Source of the DNA: a candidate division LCP-89 bacterium B3_LCP
GTDB lineage: Bacteria > Electryoneota > B3-LCP
DNA: 64,000 nucleotides
Direction: 5' to 3'
NCBI GenBank assembly: GCA_005223185.1
Contig: NJBN01000006.1
Span: forward strand, 1-64,000
Part shown: positions 36,354 to 45,196 of the stretch, piece after piece
Numbering within the stretch: position 1 is the first letter of the stretch
How the letters are laid out: every line of letters begins with the position of its first letter
Made by a program: the position numbers and the translations under genes
The notes under the pieces: model-generated
Databases searched by the model: none
Told to the model about the DNA's origin: nothing
The model's input: only the letters and a program-made list of their open reading frames with translations

Positions 36354-36533
36354 GTATTATTTAAATATTTTTCTTTGGTGATGCCAAACTCATAATAATC
36401 AATACTAACTCCAAACCCAACGGTCAAGAGTCGGTTATCGAATAATTCTAATAGGTGCGGAACCACGTAATAATGACAGCGTTTGAATGTTCATATGACG
36501 TAGTTTCTAAGATTAGAATGTTGCCTACAATTC

Positions 36534-37643
36534 ATGAAGGAAAATACCCGGAAAAAAGAAGATGTCGCATTACCTCCAGGTTTGGAACGTGCCAGCAGCT
36601 TCAGAATTCAGCCGTACCGGAAGATTATACAATACGGCTTCTTGGTAATAACGTTGCTGATCGGTTACCGGTTTACCCTGTTCGTAGGACAGTTGGAATC
36701 CAGCGGTCCGGTAATAACGAGCCGACCGCCGGGCGTTGAGGCTTTTCTCCCCATTAGCTCGCTGATAAGTTTAAAGTACTGGCTGTTGACGGGAATATTC
36801 AACAAGATACATCCGGCAGGATTGGTTCTTTTCTTGATAATTTTGGGCACTGGAATTCTGCTGAAGAAAGGTTTCTGCAGTTGGGTATGTCCCATTGGGC
36901 TGTTATCAGAAATACTGGCGAAGATTCCTAAGACGTTCTTTGGCAGGGGTTTAAATCTTCCCAAATGGTTGGATTACCCTCTGCGTAGCATAAAGTATTT
37001 CCTGCTTATATTTTTTCTTTGGGCTATATTAGCGCAGATGGATTTACCATCACTGGAAAAATTCGTATATAGTCCTTATAACAAGGTCGCAGACATAAAA
37101 ATGCTGAAATTCTTCACGGAGATTTCGGCATTTGCACTTTGGGTGCTTGTGGGATTGGTGTTTTTTTCCGTAGGTATTCCCTACTTCTGGTGCCGGTACT
37201 TGTGCCCTTATGGAGCGCTGTTGGGTTCTATAAGCTGGTTGAGTATCATGAAAGTTAAGCGGAATGAGCCTACCTGCATCGACTGTCAACGGTGCACGGA
37301 CGCCTGCCCAGCACGGATTAAGGTTCACGATTCTTCCACCATCCATTCCGATGAATGCCATTGCTGTATGAAATGTGTAGACGCCTGTCCGGTGAAGGAC
37401 ACGCTTAGTCTGCCGATCGTGGGGGTTAAGAAGAAAATGAGCAGGATGGTTTATGCGGTTTTAATTGTGCTACTTTTTCTTTTAGGAACGTCCATAGCCA
37501 GATGGACTGGATTTTGGCAGAATGAGATCTCAATTGAGGAGTATAATCTTCACATAGAACACCTGGATGAACCTTGGTTTGACCATAACAGGGGTGAAGT
37601 GGAGGATATATCGGAAGGCGTGAAACTTAGAGAGGATCAATGA
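36534..37643 (+). CDS. NapH-like membrane polyferredoxin (4Fe-4S electron transfer)
   Basis: 369 residues. Five to six transmembrane segments carry two CxxxCP motifs (CSWVCPIG and CRYLCPYG) and a cytoplasmic loop with two 4Fe-4S clusters (CIDCQRCTDACP and CHCCMKCVDACP). This is the NapH/NosR/CcoG type of quinol-linked ferredoxin-like protein. It feeds electrons to or from periplasmic redox enzymes. The C-terminus adds one more helix and an acidic tail, including HIEHLDEPWFDHN. No partner reductase is encoded next to it. The ATG lacks a strong ribosome site. Confidence 0.85.
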   Translation: MKENTRKKEDVALPPGLERASSFRIQPYRKIIQYGFLVITLLIGYRFTLFVGQLESSGPVITSRPPGVEAFLPISSLISLKYWLLTGIFNKIHPAGLVLFLIILGTGILLKKGFCSWVCPIGLLSEILAKIPKTFFGRGLNLPKWLDYPLRSIKYFLLIFFLWAILAQMDLPSLEKFVYSPYNKVADIKMLKFFTEISAFALWVLVGLVFFSVGIPYFWCRYLCPYGALLGSISWLSIMKVKRNEPTCIDCQRCTDACPARIKVHDSSTIHSDECHCCMKCVDACPVKDTLSLPIVGVKKKMSRMVYAVLIVLLFLLGTSIARWTGFWQNEISIEEYNLHIEHLDEPWFDHNRGEVEDISEGVKLREDQ

Positions 37644-37710
37644 GATAAAGAATCGGAGATTCAACTAAATGGCTGATTTTATATGATCAGAACGTTTCGC
37701 CCTTCTCCGT

Positions 37711-38433
37711 TCAGCGCTTCGCTACCATGACGAAACATGTCCTCAAATATCTCAGAGGTTTAAAGTTCACAAGATGGTAATAGAACAGAGACAGGAAGAA
37801 GAACGCGCCATAAGCCGTGTGGACGTCCTCTACGGTCTGGATTTTTATATCGTGAAATCCCGCCTCCTTGCACAGTTGCATAAGCCTGCCATAAGAATTA
37901 GCCCGGTAGTACGTCGGGAAAACGTCCTCCGACAGCACACCGAAAACCCAATAGATCAGCCGTTTCTTTAATTTTTCCGGGATCAAGCGACCGATCAGGA
38001 TCAGCGGATGCAATACATTGGGAGTACGCACAATCACCCGCCCGTCCGGCTTCAAAACCCGCCGCATCTCTGCCAACGCACTTATCGGGCTTGATAGATG
38101 CTCGAATACGTCGTTGGCGCTGAGGAGGTCCAGGGATTTGTCGGCAAACGGCAGGTTGTTGACGTCTCCTATGACAAAGCGCAGTGGCGTACGGAGCAAC
38201 TGCGGATGGGTCTGCCGGTCCAAACCGACGGCCGTCGCTCCAGAGTCGCTGAGTTCATCGATCAGCTCATTCCTGCCACAGCCCAGATCCACCCAGCGGA
38301 CGCTTTCACCCAATCGTTCCTTGATAGCGTCTTCGTAAATGTCATTGCTGAAGCGGTAAGAAGGGATCAGGCGGTAGAGTCGGCGTTTCCAACGCTTCTC
38401 TTTTTCGAGGATAACCTGGTGGCGGGTGGACAC
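37711..38433 (-). CDS. Class I SAM-dependent methyltransferase
   Basis: 240 residues. RWVDLGCGRNELIDELSDSG (motif I), AVGLDRQTHPQLL (motif II), SLDLLSANDVFEHLS, LKPDGRVIVRTPN. A C-terminal hydrophobic stretch (AYGAFFFLSLFYYHLVNF) may contact a membrane. Substrate unknown. It is the last gene of a minus-strand run that starts at the pentapeptide/channel gene. Confidence 0.85.
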   Translation of the reverse strand: MSTRHQVILEKEKRWKRRLYRLIPSYRFSNDIYEDAIKERLGESVRWVDLGCGRNELIDELSDSGATAVGLDRQTHPQLLRTPLRFVIGDVNNLPFADKSLDLLSANDVFEHLSSPISALAEMRRVLKPDGRVIVRTPNVLHPLILIGRLIPEKLKKRLIYWVFGVLSEDVFPTYYRANSYGRLMQLCKEAGFHDIKIQTVEDVHTAYGAFFFLSLFYYHLVNFKPLRYLRTCFVMVAKR

Positions 38434-38477
38434 GATTATTCTTTGGTTTTCACTATACTATACTTGCAGAAAACTCG

Positions 38478-39119
38478 CTATTTATACTTCTGTCCGACGT
38501 ACAGCCTACAGTAGTGCTCTTCCTTCGTTTCCGGGTTGATGGAAGCGATAAACTCGAGCATCTTCAATTGCGTGAAGTCGTTTTCTTTCAGCAGTTTTTG
38601 AATGTAACTGTCAGAATGAAAGTAGATGCTGGTTCCCGATGCTTCATCAAGCTTCTGAATATATTCGTTCTCCTTTACCTGATCCTCTTCCACTTTCAAA
38701 GGGCCGACTGTAAATCCGAAAATACCGCCTTTCTTCAAGATTCTGGCGGTTTCGCCAAAGAAGGATCTCAAATCTCCGAAGAAATGAAACACTCCTCCGC
38801 AGATAGCATGATGACAGAATTCATCAGGATAAGGCAGGGGCGTTTTAAGCAGATCGTGCTGTTTTAATTCTGCAGCGATGTTCTTAGGCTTGCAGGCTTC
38901 TAACATTTCCGATGAGCCGTCCACTCCATAAATCTTCAACCCAGCCCTGTGAAAGGGAACCGAACATAAACCGGTACCAATGCCTATGTCCAGAAGCATT
39001 TCTCCGCTGTTGACATATTCATACATCAATCCGAAGATCACCTCCGGATTCCAACCCCAGTCTTGCGCTTGTTGATCGTATTCAGGAGCGGATTCTCGGT
39101 GAGCTTGGATGGAGTTCAT
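38478..39119 (-). CDS. Class I SAM-dependent methyltransferase
   Basis: 213 residues. MLLDIGIGTGLCSVPFHRAG (motif I), YGVDGSSEML (motif II), HHAICGGVFHFFGD, LKKGGIFGFTVGP. The gene starts directly next to the stop of the channel gene (39120/39119) and precedes a second methyltransferase by 44 bases. Substrate not predictable. Confidence 0.85.
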   Translation of the reverse strand: MNSIQAHRESAPEYDQQAQDWGWNPEVIFGLMYEYVNSGEMLLDIGIGTGLCSVPFHRAGLKIYGVDGSSEMLEACKPKNIAAELKQHDLLKTPLPYPDEFCHHAICGGVFHFFGDLRSFFGETARILKKGGIFGFTVGPLKVEEDQVKENEYIQKLDEASGTSIYFHSDSYIQKLLKENDFTQLKMLEFIASINPETKEEHYCRLYVGQKYK

Positions 39120-40586
39120 TTATGACCTCCTCGCGAACCGGTTCGCCAATACTGAAATCAACATACCTAACATCATGAAGCCTAAAACAGATTCGAATAT
39201 CATAAGGATAACGCCTAATGGATTGTTAGGATAGGTTGAGCGAATCCCTAAATTACTGAAAATGTCGAATGAGACATAGATCCATTTCCAGAAGGGTGTC
39301 AAGTTCTCGCTATATTTAAAGAAAGGTTCGGGATTGATAGGCTGCGAAGGGATAATGCCATAGAGGAGAGCGAACAGCCCAACAAACGCTAACGACCAGA
39401 AGAAGACAACGGATAGTTTGCCACCGCAGTCGGAAAAGAGTTTCCAGATCCCATAAATAATACAATGGCGTTTTTTAAACATATAGAGGAATTGTTGGTC
39501 ATCAGCATATCTTTTTAAGTCCTTTGCCAAGACCATGTTGGCGTTGTCAAGCTCAGTTCCAATAAATTTTGTTAAGAACCACCTATGAAAATTGTGATTA
39601 TAGAGATTAATCAGATTTATTCTAATTCCAAAATGTCTACAGTAATAATTTTTTGTTCCAAATACTTTTAACTCATCTCGTAGTCTAATTATTTTTTTTC
39701 CTTTTCTTTTTCTTCTAAATTTATAAAATGATATAACCAGTTTGATGTCCGTTAGTAAGTCTTTGAGAGGCGTCCCATAATAAAAGTGATTTCTCCACTT
39801 GGTCAGGAATTCATTCAATGAAAAATCCGTAATCCTACGTTCTCTAGAAAGTTTTTCCTTATCGTTATCGGATAAACTACATTCTTCATGAAAGAAATCA
39901 TAACTTAGTGCTCCTGTTTTCATAAGCGATAAATCAGCACTTATAAAATTAGCTCCTTTAAAGTTAACACCATATGCCCATGTTTTGTTAATATATGAAT
40001 TACTCATATTGGCTTTATAGAAATTAGCACCTGATAGAAAAGCGCCTTGAAGATTAGCATTTACTAGATTTGCTGCATAGAAATTTGTACCCTCTAAGTG
40101 CGATTTTCGAAAGATAGTCTTGTAACAGTTTGATCGTTCAAAGTCTGCCATTTCGAGATGGCATTTATAAAACTCAGCTCTCGTTAGATTTGCGTGATGT
40201 ATTTTTGATTTTTCTAAAAAAGAATGCGATAACACACCATTTTCAAGATCAGTCTGAATAAGCTCGGCGCCCTCTAGATTGGCCCCTGCCAGTACAATAT
40301 TTCTACAATCCTTATTTACCAAATGAATCCCTCTTAGATTCATCCTAGGAATAATTGGATTCGCAAGGGGGAAAGAAGGGCTAAATAACCTAAATTCTTT
40401 AGCGCCAGAAGTAAATCCGTTCTCGAATAATAGTTCATTTGCTTCCTCAATTCTATTGGTTAATTCCTCAATATTTTGTGGGAAACCCGAGCCTTTAAGT
40501 ATCTTAATGATTCTCTCTACTAGTTGATCTTTACCATCCCAACGCCTCCAGAAATCGTATATTTCATCTTCAGTATAAGTAGCCAT
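39120..40586 (-). CDS. Pentapeptide-repeat protein fused to a two-helix ion-channel domain
   Basis: About 488 residues. Pentapeptide A(D/N)LxX repeats occupy about residues 80-235 (GANLEGAEL, HANLTRAEF, GTNFYAANLVNANLQGAF, GANFKGANF) and form a quadrilateral beta-helix. A basic linker follows. The C-terminus has two transmembrane helices with a pore loop (about 395-485) as in two-TM ion channels. The usual TxGYG filter is not obvious; the loop reads SNLGIRSTYP. The ATG at 40586 has GGAGG five bases upstream. The gene looks more AT-rich than its neighbours, a sign of possible transfer. Confidence 0.83.
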   Translation of the reverse strand: MATYTEDEIYDFWRRWDGKDQLVERIIKILKGSGFPQNIEELTNRIEEANELLFENGFTSGAKEFRLFSPSFPLANPIIPRMNLRGIHLVNKDCRNIVLAGANLEGAELIQTDLENGVLSHSFLEKSKIHHANLTRAEFYKCHLEMADFERSNCYKTIFRKSHLEGTNFYAANLVNANLQGAFLSGANFYKANMSNSYINKTWAYGVNFKGANFISADLSLMKTGALSYDFFHEECSLSDNDKEKLSRERRITDFSLNEFLTKWRNHFYYGTPLKDLLTDIKLVISFYKFRRKRKGKKIIRLRDELKVFGTKNYYCRHFGIRINLINLYNHNFHRWFLTKFIGTELDNANMVLAKDLKRYADDQQFLYMFKKRHCIIYGIWKLFSDCGGKLSVVFFWSLAFVGLFALLYGIIPSQPINPEPFFKYSENLTPFWKWIYVSFDIFSNLGIRSTYPNNPLGVILMIFESVLGFMMLGMLISVLANRFARRS

Positions 40587-40731
40587 TCCTACCTCCAAAT
40601 AATCTGAATCACAGATTCACGCTGATTATTAGATTTCACAGATAAAGTCAAACTGTTATCATTCTGCACGAAAATTCTCCATTCTGCATTCAAATTTAAA
40701 TTTTGCAATTTCCATTTTGCAATCTGCAATG

Positions 40732-40752
40732 AGAAAAGGCGCTCACGCGCCC
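40732..40752 (-). terminator. Intrinsic terminator after nuoN
   Basis: Minus strand stem GGCGC-GTGA-GCGCC (40751-40738) followed by TTTTCT, seven bases past the nuoN stop. Confidence 0.75.
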
Positions 40753-40758
40753 TTTCGA

Positions 40759-42192
40759 CTACCCTATAGCCGCTTCAACCCACTGAGCCAGCGGTCCCCA
40801 GTAAACCCCCAGTACAAGCGTTGGTATGACGAATATCAGAGTCAACAGAGAAAGTCCGAAGGTCATAGGAATGGATTTGGCGTCCTCTTCCGGTTCGTAG
40901 ATGAACATGTCCCGGATGACACGCACGTAGTAGATCAGTGATATTGCAGTGTTGGCAATACCGATCAAGGCTAAAGTCCACATGTTTTCTGCGATAAGCG
41001 CCTTGAATAAGTAGAACTTACCGATAAATCCCGCCAGCGGCGGCAAACCCACTAAGGAAAAGAGAAAGACCGCCAGGGCAACCGCTAATGCAGGGGAGGT
41101 TTTACCTAAACCCTTTACATGTGAAGTAGTCTCTCCACCTAAAAAACGTCCAGCCGCATCCACAACCAGGAAAGCGCCTAAATTCATGAACAGATAGACT
41201 ACTAAGTAGAAGAGCACCGCTTGATAGGCATCGTGCGTCCCTGCAGCAAAGCCCATCAGAATGTAACCCGCATGGGCGATGGAACTGTAGGCCAACAAGC
41301 GTTTCAGGTTGATCTGGTGTAGTGCCCCTAAGTTACCGAAAGTCATCGTCAGTGCAGCGGCGATGGAGAAGAGGAAACGGGTATCCATACCTGCGAATTC
41401 GGCAGGTGCGCCGAAGATATCCATCAAGCGGAAGAGAGCGGCGAATCCGGCGGCTTTGGGCGCTACGGAAAAGAAAGCCGTAAATGGCGTGGGCGCTCCT
41501 TCATAAACGTCCGGGCACCAGAAATGGAAGGGCACCATGGCGATTTTGTATCCTATACCTGCTAATACCAGAACGATTGCCACCAGGAACAGACCGGAAG
41601 AGAAATCGGCGCTGGCGAAATAGGCAGCAATATCAGGGATGGAAGTGGCACCAGACATGCCGTACAGAAGGGAGAACCCGTAAAGCATCACTCCGGTAGA
41701 AACCGCTCCATAGAGGACGTACTTCAAGCCCGCTTCAGCGGAACGGGAATCTCCTCTGTGGTACGTCGCCAATATATACGATGGGATGCTTACCAACTCA
41801 ATGGCAACAGCCAAAGTGACGATGTCCATTGATCCCGCCAGCAGGAACATGCCCAGAACGCTGGATAATAGCAGGATGTACGGTTCGCCCTGTTTCTTGA
41901 AGGTGAAGAGGGTCATGGCGATAGCCAGCAGTACTGCCGAAGCGAAGAACACCTTGAAGAACACCGCTACTCCATCGCCGATTAGGGCTCCGAAGAGGTA
42001 AGTGCCGGGACGCGCACCGATATTAAGCGCTAAAATGATCAGCGCACCTAAGAGCACCATACTGCCCCAGCCGATGCCTAAAGCGGATCTGTTCTTTCGC
42101 ACTAAATCCCTGATGATCAGCACCAGCGTACCGATAACCAGCGTCAATTCAGGGATAAAGGAGGTTAGGTTTAGTTGTGATAAGTCGATCAT
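40759..42192 (-). CDS. nuoN: NADH-quinone oxidoreductase subunit N
   Basis: 477 residues, about 14 transmembrane helices, family length. The proton-pumping MrpA/NuoN-type motifs are visible: AIELVSIPSYIL (the conserved Glu), GIGYKIAMVPFHFWCPDVYEGAPTP, and SSIAHAGYILMG with a discontinuous-helix Lys region (LKRLLAYSS). It is one antiporter-like module of complex I. No other nuo gene lies in the window: a four-helix-bundle cassette gene and an OPT transporter gene lie on the upstream side. The gene is bracketed by short TTGCAAT-rich spacer sequences on both sides. Confidence 0.93.
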   Translation of the reverse strand: MIDLSQLNLTSFIPELTLVIGTLVLIIRDLVRKNRSALGIGWGSMVLLGALIILALNIGARPGTYLFGALIGDGVAVFFKVFFASAVLLAIAMTLFTFKKQGEPYILLLSSVLGMFLLAGSMDIVTLAVAIELVSIPSYILATYHRGDSRSAEAGLKYVLYGAVSTGVMLYGFSLLYGMSGATSIPDIAAYFASADFSSGLFLVAIVLVLAGIGYKIAMVPFHFWCPDVYEGAPTPFTAFFSVAPKAAGFAALFRLMDIFGAPAEFAGMDTRFLFSIAAALTMTFGNLGALHQINLKRLLAYSSIAHAGYILMGFAAGTHDAYQAVLFYLVVYLFMNLGAFLVVDAAGRFLGGETTSHVKGLGKTSPALAVALAVFLFSLVGLPPLAGFIGKFYLFKALIAENMWTLALIGIANTAISLIYYVRVIRDMFIYEPEEDAKSIPMTFGLSLLTLIFVIPTLVLGVYWGPLAQWVEAAIG

Positions 42193-42251
42193 GATCAGTC
42201 GTTATGTTAAACTCATTGCAAAGTGAAGATTGTAAATTGCAAATTTTTAAT

Positions 42252-42617
42252 TTATTTATTCTTCTTTGCGGTGATAATTGATTTCGCTATGATATTCGTT
42301 AGTTCTTGTGCTTCGCTAAGAAGTGAATTCAGATTATTACTAACAGATGCGTTTAAATCGGCTTTTTCTATCAGACGAATCCAATACAGTGATTCTCTTA
42401 GCTCCTTTAGAACAATTTGCATTTTATGTAAAAAATCTTTACGACTCTCAGCTCCACAAGCTTCCTCATAGTTGGCACCTGCTGAAGTTGCCGATCTCAT
42501 TAGCTGGCCTGAAACATGTCTGCCAGTATATGTCTTTTCGAGACTGGTCGTAAGTTTAATCGTACCTGCAGCTAAGTCTAAAAGACGCTCTGAAATAACA
42601 GTTTTATCAATTTTCAT
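42252..42617 (-). CDS. Four-helix-bundle protein (23S rRNA intervening-sequence type)
   Basis: About 121 residues from ATG 42617, or 128 from 42638. Four-helix bundle of the IVS/TIGR02436 family: ISERLLDLAAGTIKLTTSLEK, GRHVSGQLMRSATSAGANYEEA, ESRKDFLHKMQIVLKELRESLYWI, LLSEAQELTNIIAKSI. These genes behave like small mobile passengers and have no firm function. The flanks carry inverted AATTGCAAATTTT / TTTTGCAATT sequence, and the first seven residues of the longer reading are encoded by that repeat. I therefore use the shorter start. Confidence 0.8.
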   Translation of the reverse strand: MKIDKTVISERLLDLAAGTIKLTTSLEKTYTGRHVSGQLMRSATSAGANYEEACGAESRKDFLHKMQIVLKELRESLYWIRLIEKADLNASVSNNLNSLLSEAQELTNIIAKSIITAKKNK

Positions 42618-42653
42618 TTTGCAATTTTCAATCTTCAATTTGCAATTACAGAT

Positions 42654-44537
42654 TTAGCCGCCAAGCCACCCCATCGCAAACAGCAGCGTGATAAACACCC
42701 CCATAAGACTTTCCCCGGCGATGATGCCGGATGCCGAAGCAATAGTGTACTTTTCGGCTATAGCGGGTTTTTTCTTCTCCAGGATTAAAGCGATCAAACC
42801 ACCTAAAAACATGGACAGCGCATACCAGAAATGGAACGTCCAGGAAAGCCCCAAACCCATCGCTGAAGGGATGTACTTGCGCTTGTTTGGAAAAGCCTTC
42901 TCCAACAAAGGTATGATAATGCCAATTACTCCTCCGATCACCAGCGCCCAGCGAGCGCTCACGTGAAGCGAGGTAAATCCATTCGACAGCAGCTTTGCCA
43001 CTGACGCCCAGACCTGTGCCGCCGGCGCCGGAAACTTATCCGATCCCAGCACATCTACGTTGGGGACGATCAGATAGAATGCGGGCACGATAACCGCCGT
43101 TCCTGCGAAAATGCCCATAAATTGAGCTAGAAACTGCAGTCTCGGATTAGCTCCCAGACGGTAGCCGGATTTCAAGTCAATTAAAAGATCGGAAGCGCTG
43201 TCAGCGACGCCTGCCGTTACACAAGCGGTCATCAGGTTGACGTTCATCTGCCTGGGAGCGATAGCTCCGTAGAAAAGCTGGGTAATCTTACCCATAGCGC
43301 CGATCGGAGTAGTGTCGGTTTCGCCGGTGGCACGGCAGGCTACCAGTGCCAGAAAGAAGGACATGATTATCGCCAGCACCGCCATCCATACAGCGACTCC
43401 GAAGTAAGCATTGATAATGTAAACGACTCCGATACCGCCCACGGTCATCCCGATCATGAACCAGGAACCTGGAACTTCAATGGCGTCCATTTTTTCCTGG
43501 ATGGGGTCTCTGACTTTTTCCCGTTTGGAAAATATAGCGGATATGCCTGAGAAAGCCCGCAATGCCGTGCGCCACTGAAGCCCGAACGACAGCAAACCTG
43601 ACGTAACCATACAAGCCGCCCCACCCCATAACGTCCAGGAAACCATGCTTTTATAGGTCAACTCTTCAATAATGCCGAGGCTGTGCATCCAGGGAGTGAA
43701 AACACCCCAGCATAGAACCGCTCCCAGCATGATAGACCAAGCTACCCTGAAGCCCATGATGGCTCCGGCAGCAACCAGCAGGACGCTGTTATCGAAAGCG
43801 ATGGTGTACTGCCCCAGCCTTGATCCGAAGATATAGAGTTGAGCGGGAATCCATTCCAGCGCATCCCGCAGGATGGCGATAACGGCTCCCAAACTGCCAG
43901 CAGCAAATAAAGCTCTGGCGCTGTCCTTAGCGGCGTCAGCGGATGTTACTTCGGCGTGTTCTGACGAGACGTCAGCCATACCATGAAGACTCTTTAACGT
44001 TTCGGCTGCGGCTATACCGGACGGGAATTTCAGCTGTTCTACGTTGATCATCTGGCGTTTCATGGGTATCGCCAAACTGACGCCCAGTATCGCCAGGAAG
44101 AAAATCCACGCAGTCAGAAGTCCATAAGGTATGTGCACTCCGTTGACCAACAGGTAAGCGCTGATAGCTGAAACCAGAGTGCCGCCGGTGGAATAGCCCG
44201 CCGCGCTGGCGGTGGACTGCATGGCATTGTTTTCAAGGATCGTGAAATCGGTTTTAAGGAGGCGTGGAAACAGTTTGCGCAGTGATTTCCATATAGTGAA
44301 GGAAAGAATACAGGACGTAATTGCCACACCCAAACCCCAGCCTGTCTTCAAACCTATATATAGGTTGGAAAGCGACATGAACCCACCCAGAAACCACCCC
44401 ATAACGATCGCCCGCCAGGTGAGCTGCACCATGGAATCACCACGTCCGGTATAGACGTTAAGGAACCATTCCTTTTCGATCTCTTCAGGGGTCTGGGGGA
44501 GGGGTTTGTCTGACAACTTAAAGCCTGCTTTTAGCAC
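42654..44537 (-). CDS. OPT family oligopeptide transporter
   Basis: 627 residues, 14 or more hydrophobic segments. It matches the OPT family: GDSMVQLTWRAIVMGWFLGG, NLYIGLKTGWGLGVAIT, GYSTGGTLVSAISAY, KFPSGIAAAETLKSLHG, RATGETDTTPIGAMGKITQL and GLGLSWTFHFWYALSMFLGG. Such permeases import peptides or siderophore-type ligands using the proton gradient. The first codon is probably GTG (44537-44535). A possible promoter lies at 44577-44605. Confidence 0.93.
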   Translation of the reverse strand: MLKAGFKLSDKPLPQTPEEIEKEWFLNVYTGRGDSMVQLTWRAIVMGWFLGGFMSLSNLYIGLKTGWGLGVAITSCILSFTIWKSLRKLFPRLLKTDFTILENNAMQSTASAAGYSTGGTLVSAISAYLLVNGVHIPYGLLTAWIFFLAILGVSLAIPMKRQMINVEQLKFPSGIAAAETLKSLHGMADVSSEHAEVTSADAAKDSARALFAAGSLGAVIAILRDALEWIPAQLYIFGSRLGQYTIAFDNSVLLVAAGAIMGFRVAWSIMLGAVLCWGVFTPWMHSLGIIEELTYKSMVSWTLWGGAACMVTSGLLSFGLQWRTALRAFSGISAIFSKREKVRDPIQEKMDAIEVPGSWFMIGMTVGGIGVVYIINAYFGVAVWMAVLAIIMSFFLALVACRATGETDTTPIGAMGKITQLFYGAIAPRQMNVNLMTACVTAGVADSASDLLIDLKSGYRLGANPRLQFLAQFMGIFAGTAVIVPAFYLIVPNVDVLGSDKFPAPAAQVWASVAKLLSNGFTSLHVSARWALVIGGVIGIIIPLLEKAFPNKRKYIPSAMGLGLSWTFHFWYALSMFLGGLIALILEKKKPAIAEKYTIASASGIIAGESLMGVFITLLFAMGWLGG

Positions 44538-44545
44538 TCCGATTT

Positions 44546-44884
44546 TTAGTTACGTACAATTTTCACAAATTTGTCAAATATAGGCAATTGGAGGCGAAGA
44601 TGCAAGCGGAATTTGGGGAAGAGGAGTTTGGGGTGACTCGGGATGCGGGAGTCAGGGGTGTACCATGCGTTAGACGAGGGGTTCTGACGCCACTCTAAAG
44701 TGACAGATGTGGCGGACAAAATCCAGTGTCGGACGATTATGGCGGTGATATCACGCACGATTGGGACCGTGCAGCGACATTTGAGTTGCTTATCCCCCAC
44801 TCCCTGCAGCTCTATTTCATAATGAGCCAGGACTTGCGAGAACTTCACGCTTGATTTTATGTGCTTATAATCCACCCATGTCAT
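44546..44884 (-). pseudogene. Decayed CHC2-type DNA primase-like fragment
   Basis: The first 40 residues (MTWVDYKHIKSSVKFSQVLA and HYEIELQGVGDKQLKCRC) read like the start of CHC2 zinc-finger primase proteins of mobile elements. After CRC the frame loses similarity; another frame contains HRHNRPTLDFVRHICHF, which would fit the missing zinc-finger and LDFV region, so a frameshift or deletion is likely. The intact GGAGGTAATAAT ribosome site before ATG 44884 shows it was once expressed. It marks the left side of the accessory island. A short real protein cannot be excluded. Confidence 0.5.
44577..44605 (-). promoter_or_regulatory. Possible promoter of the OPT transporter gene
   Basis: Minus strand TTGCAT (44605-44600), 17 bases, TATATT (44582-44577). 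It lies within the tail of the decayed CHC2 fragment and 40 bases ahead of the OPT start. Confidence 0.5.
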
Positions 44885-44991
44885 ATTATTACCTCCTCGA
44901 TTAGTCAATATTTGTACAATGATCTAATCGATTTTAGCATCCCTTAAAGGGGCTGTCAAAAAAGGTAGTAAAAAATGGACTTAGAAACCTC

Positions 44992-45020
44992 TTGATTTTA
45001 ATGGTTTTTCTCTCTATAAT
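44992..45020 (+). promoter_or_regulatory. Promoter of the nucleotide-enzyme island
   Basis: TTGATT (44992-44997), 17 bases, TATAAT (45015-45020). The RNA would start near 45027, leaving a leader of about 170 bases with no recognised structure before the first gene at 45197. Sequence 44885-45196 otherwise holds only AT-rich spacer. Confidence 0.65.
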
Positions 45021-45196
45021 TTCTAGTGTCTAAAAGGTAATGATTATTGATAATCCTGATAAATAACTTTCTTGTACCACTTGCTCGAAAGAAGAAGCCT
45101 ACACCGAGCGAGATGGATATTTGAATATTGGAGATTCTCCTAGTGCACTACCAATGGTTTTCTTCCTTCGACACCGTCTCCCGTCAAAAGGACGTC

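Noticed and set aside
36455-36739. Open frame of 94 codons ahead of and overlapping the polyferredoxin gene
   Set aside because: No motif, and most of it overlaps the conserved N-terminus of the polyferredoxin in another frame.
44945-44970. Insertion-sequence end (GGGGCTGTCAAAAAAGG)
   Set aside because: It resembles ends of some transposons, but no matching inverted end, target duplication or transposase was found.
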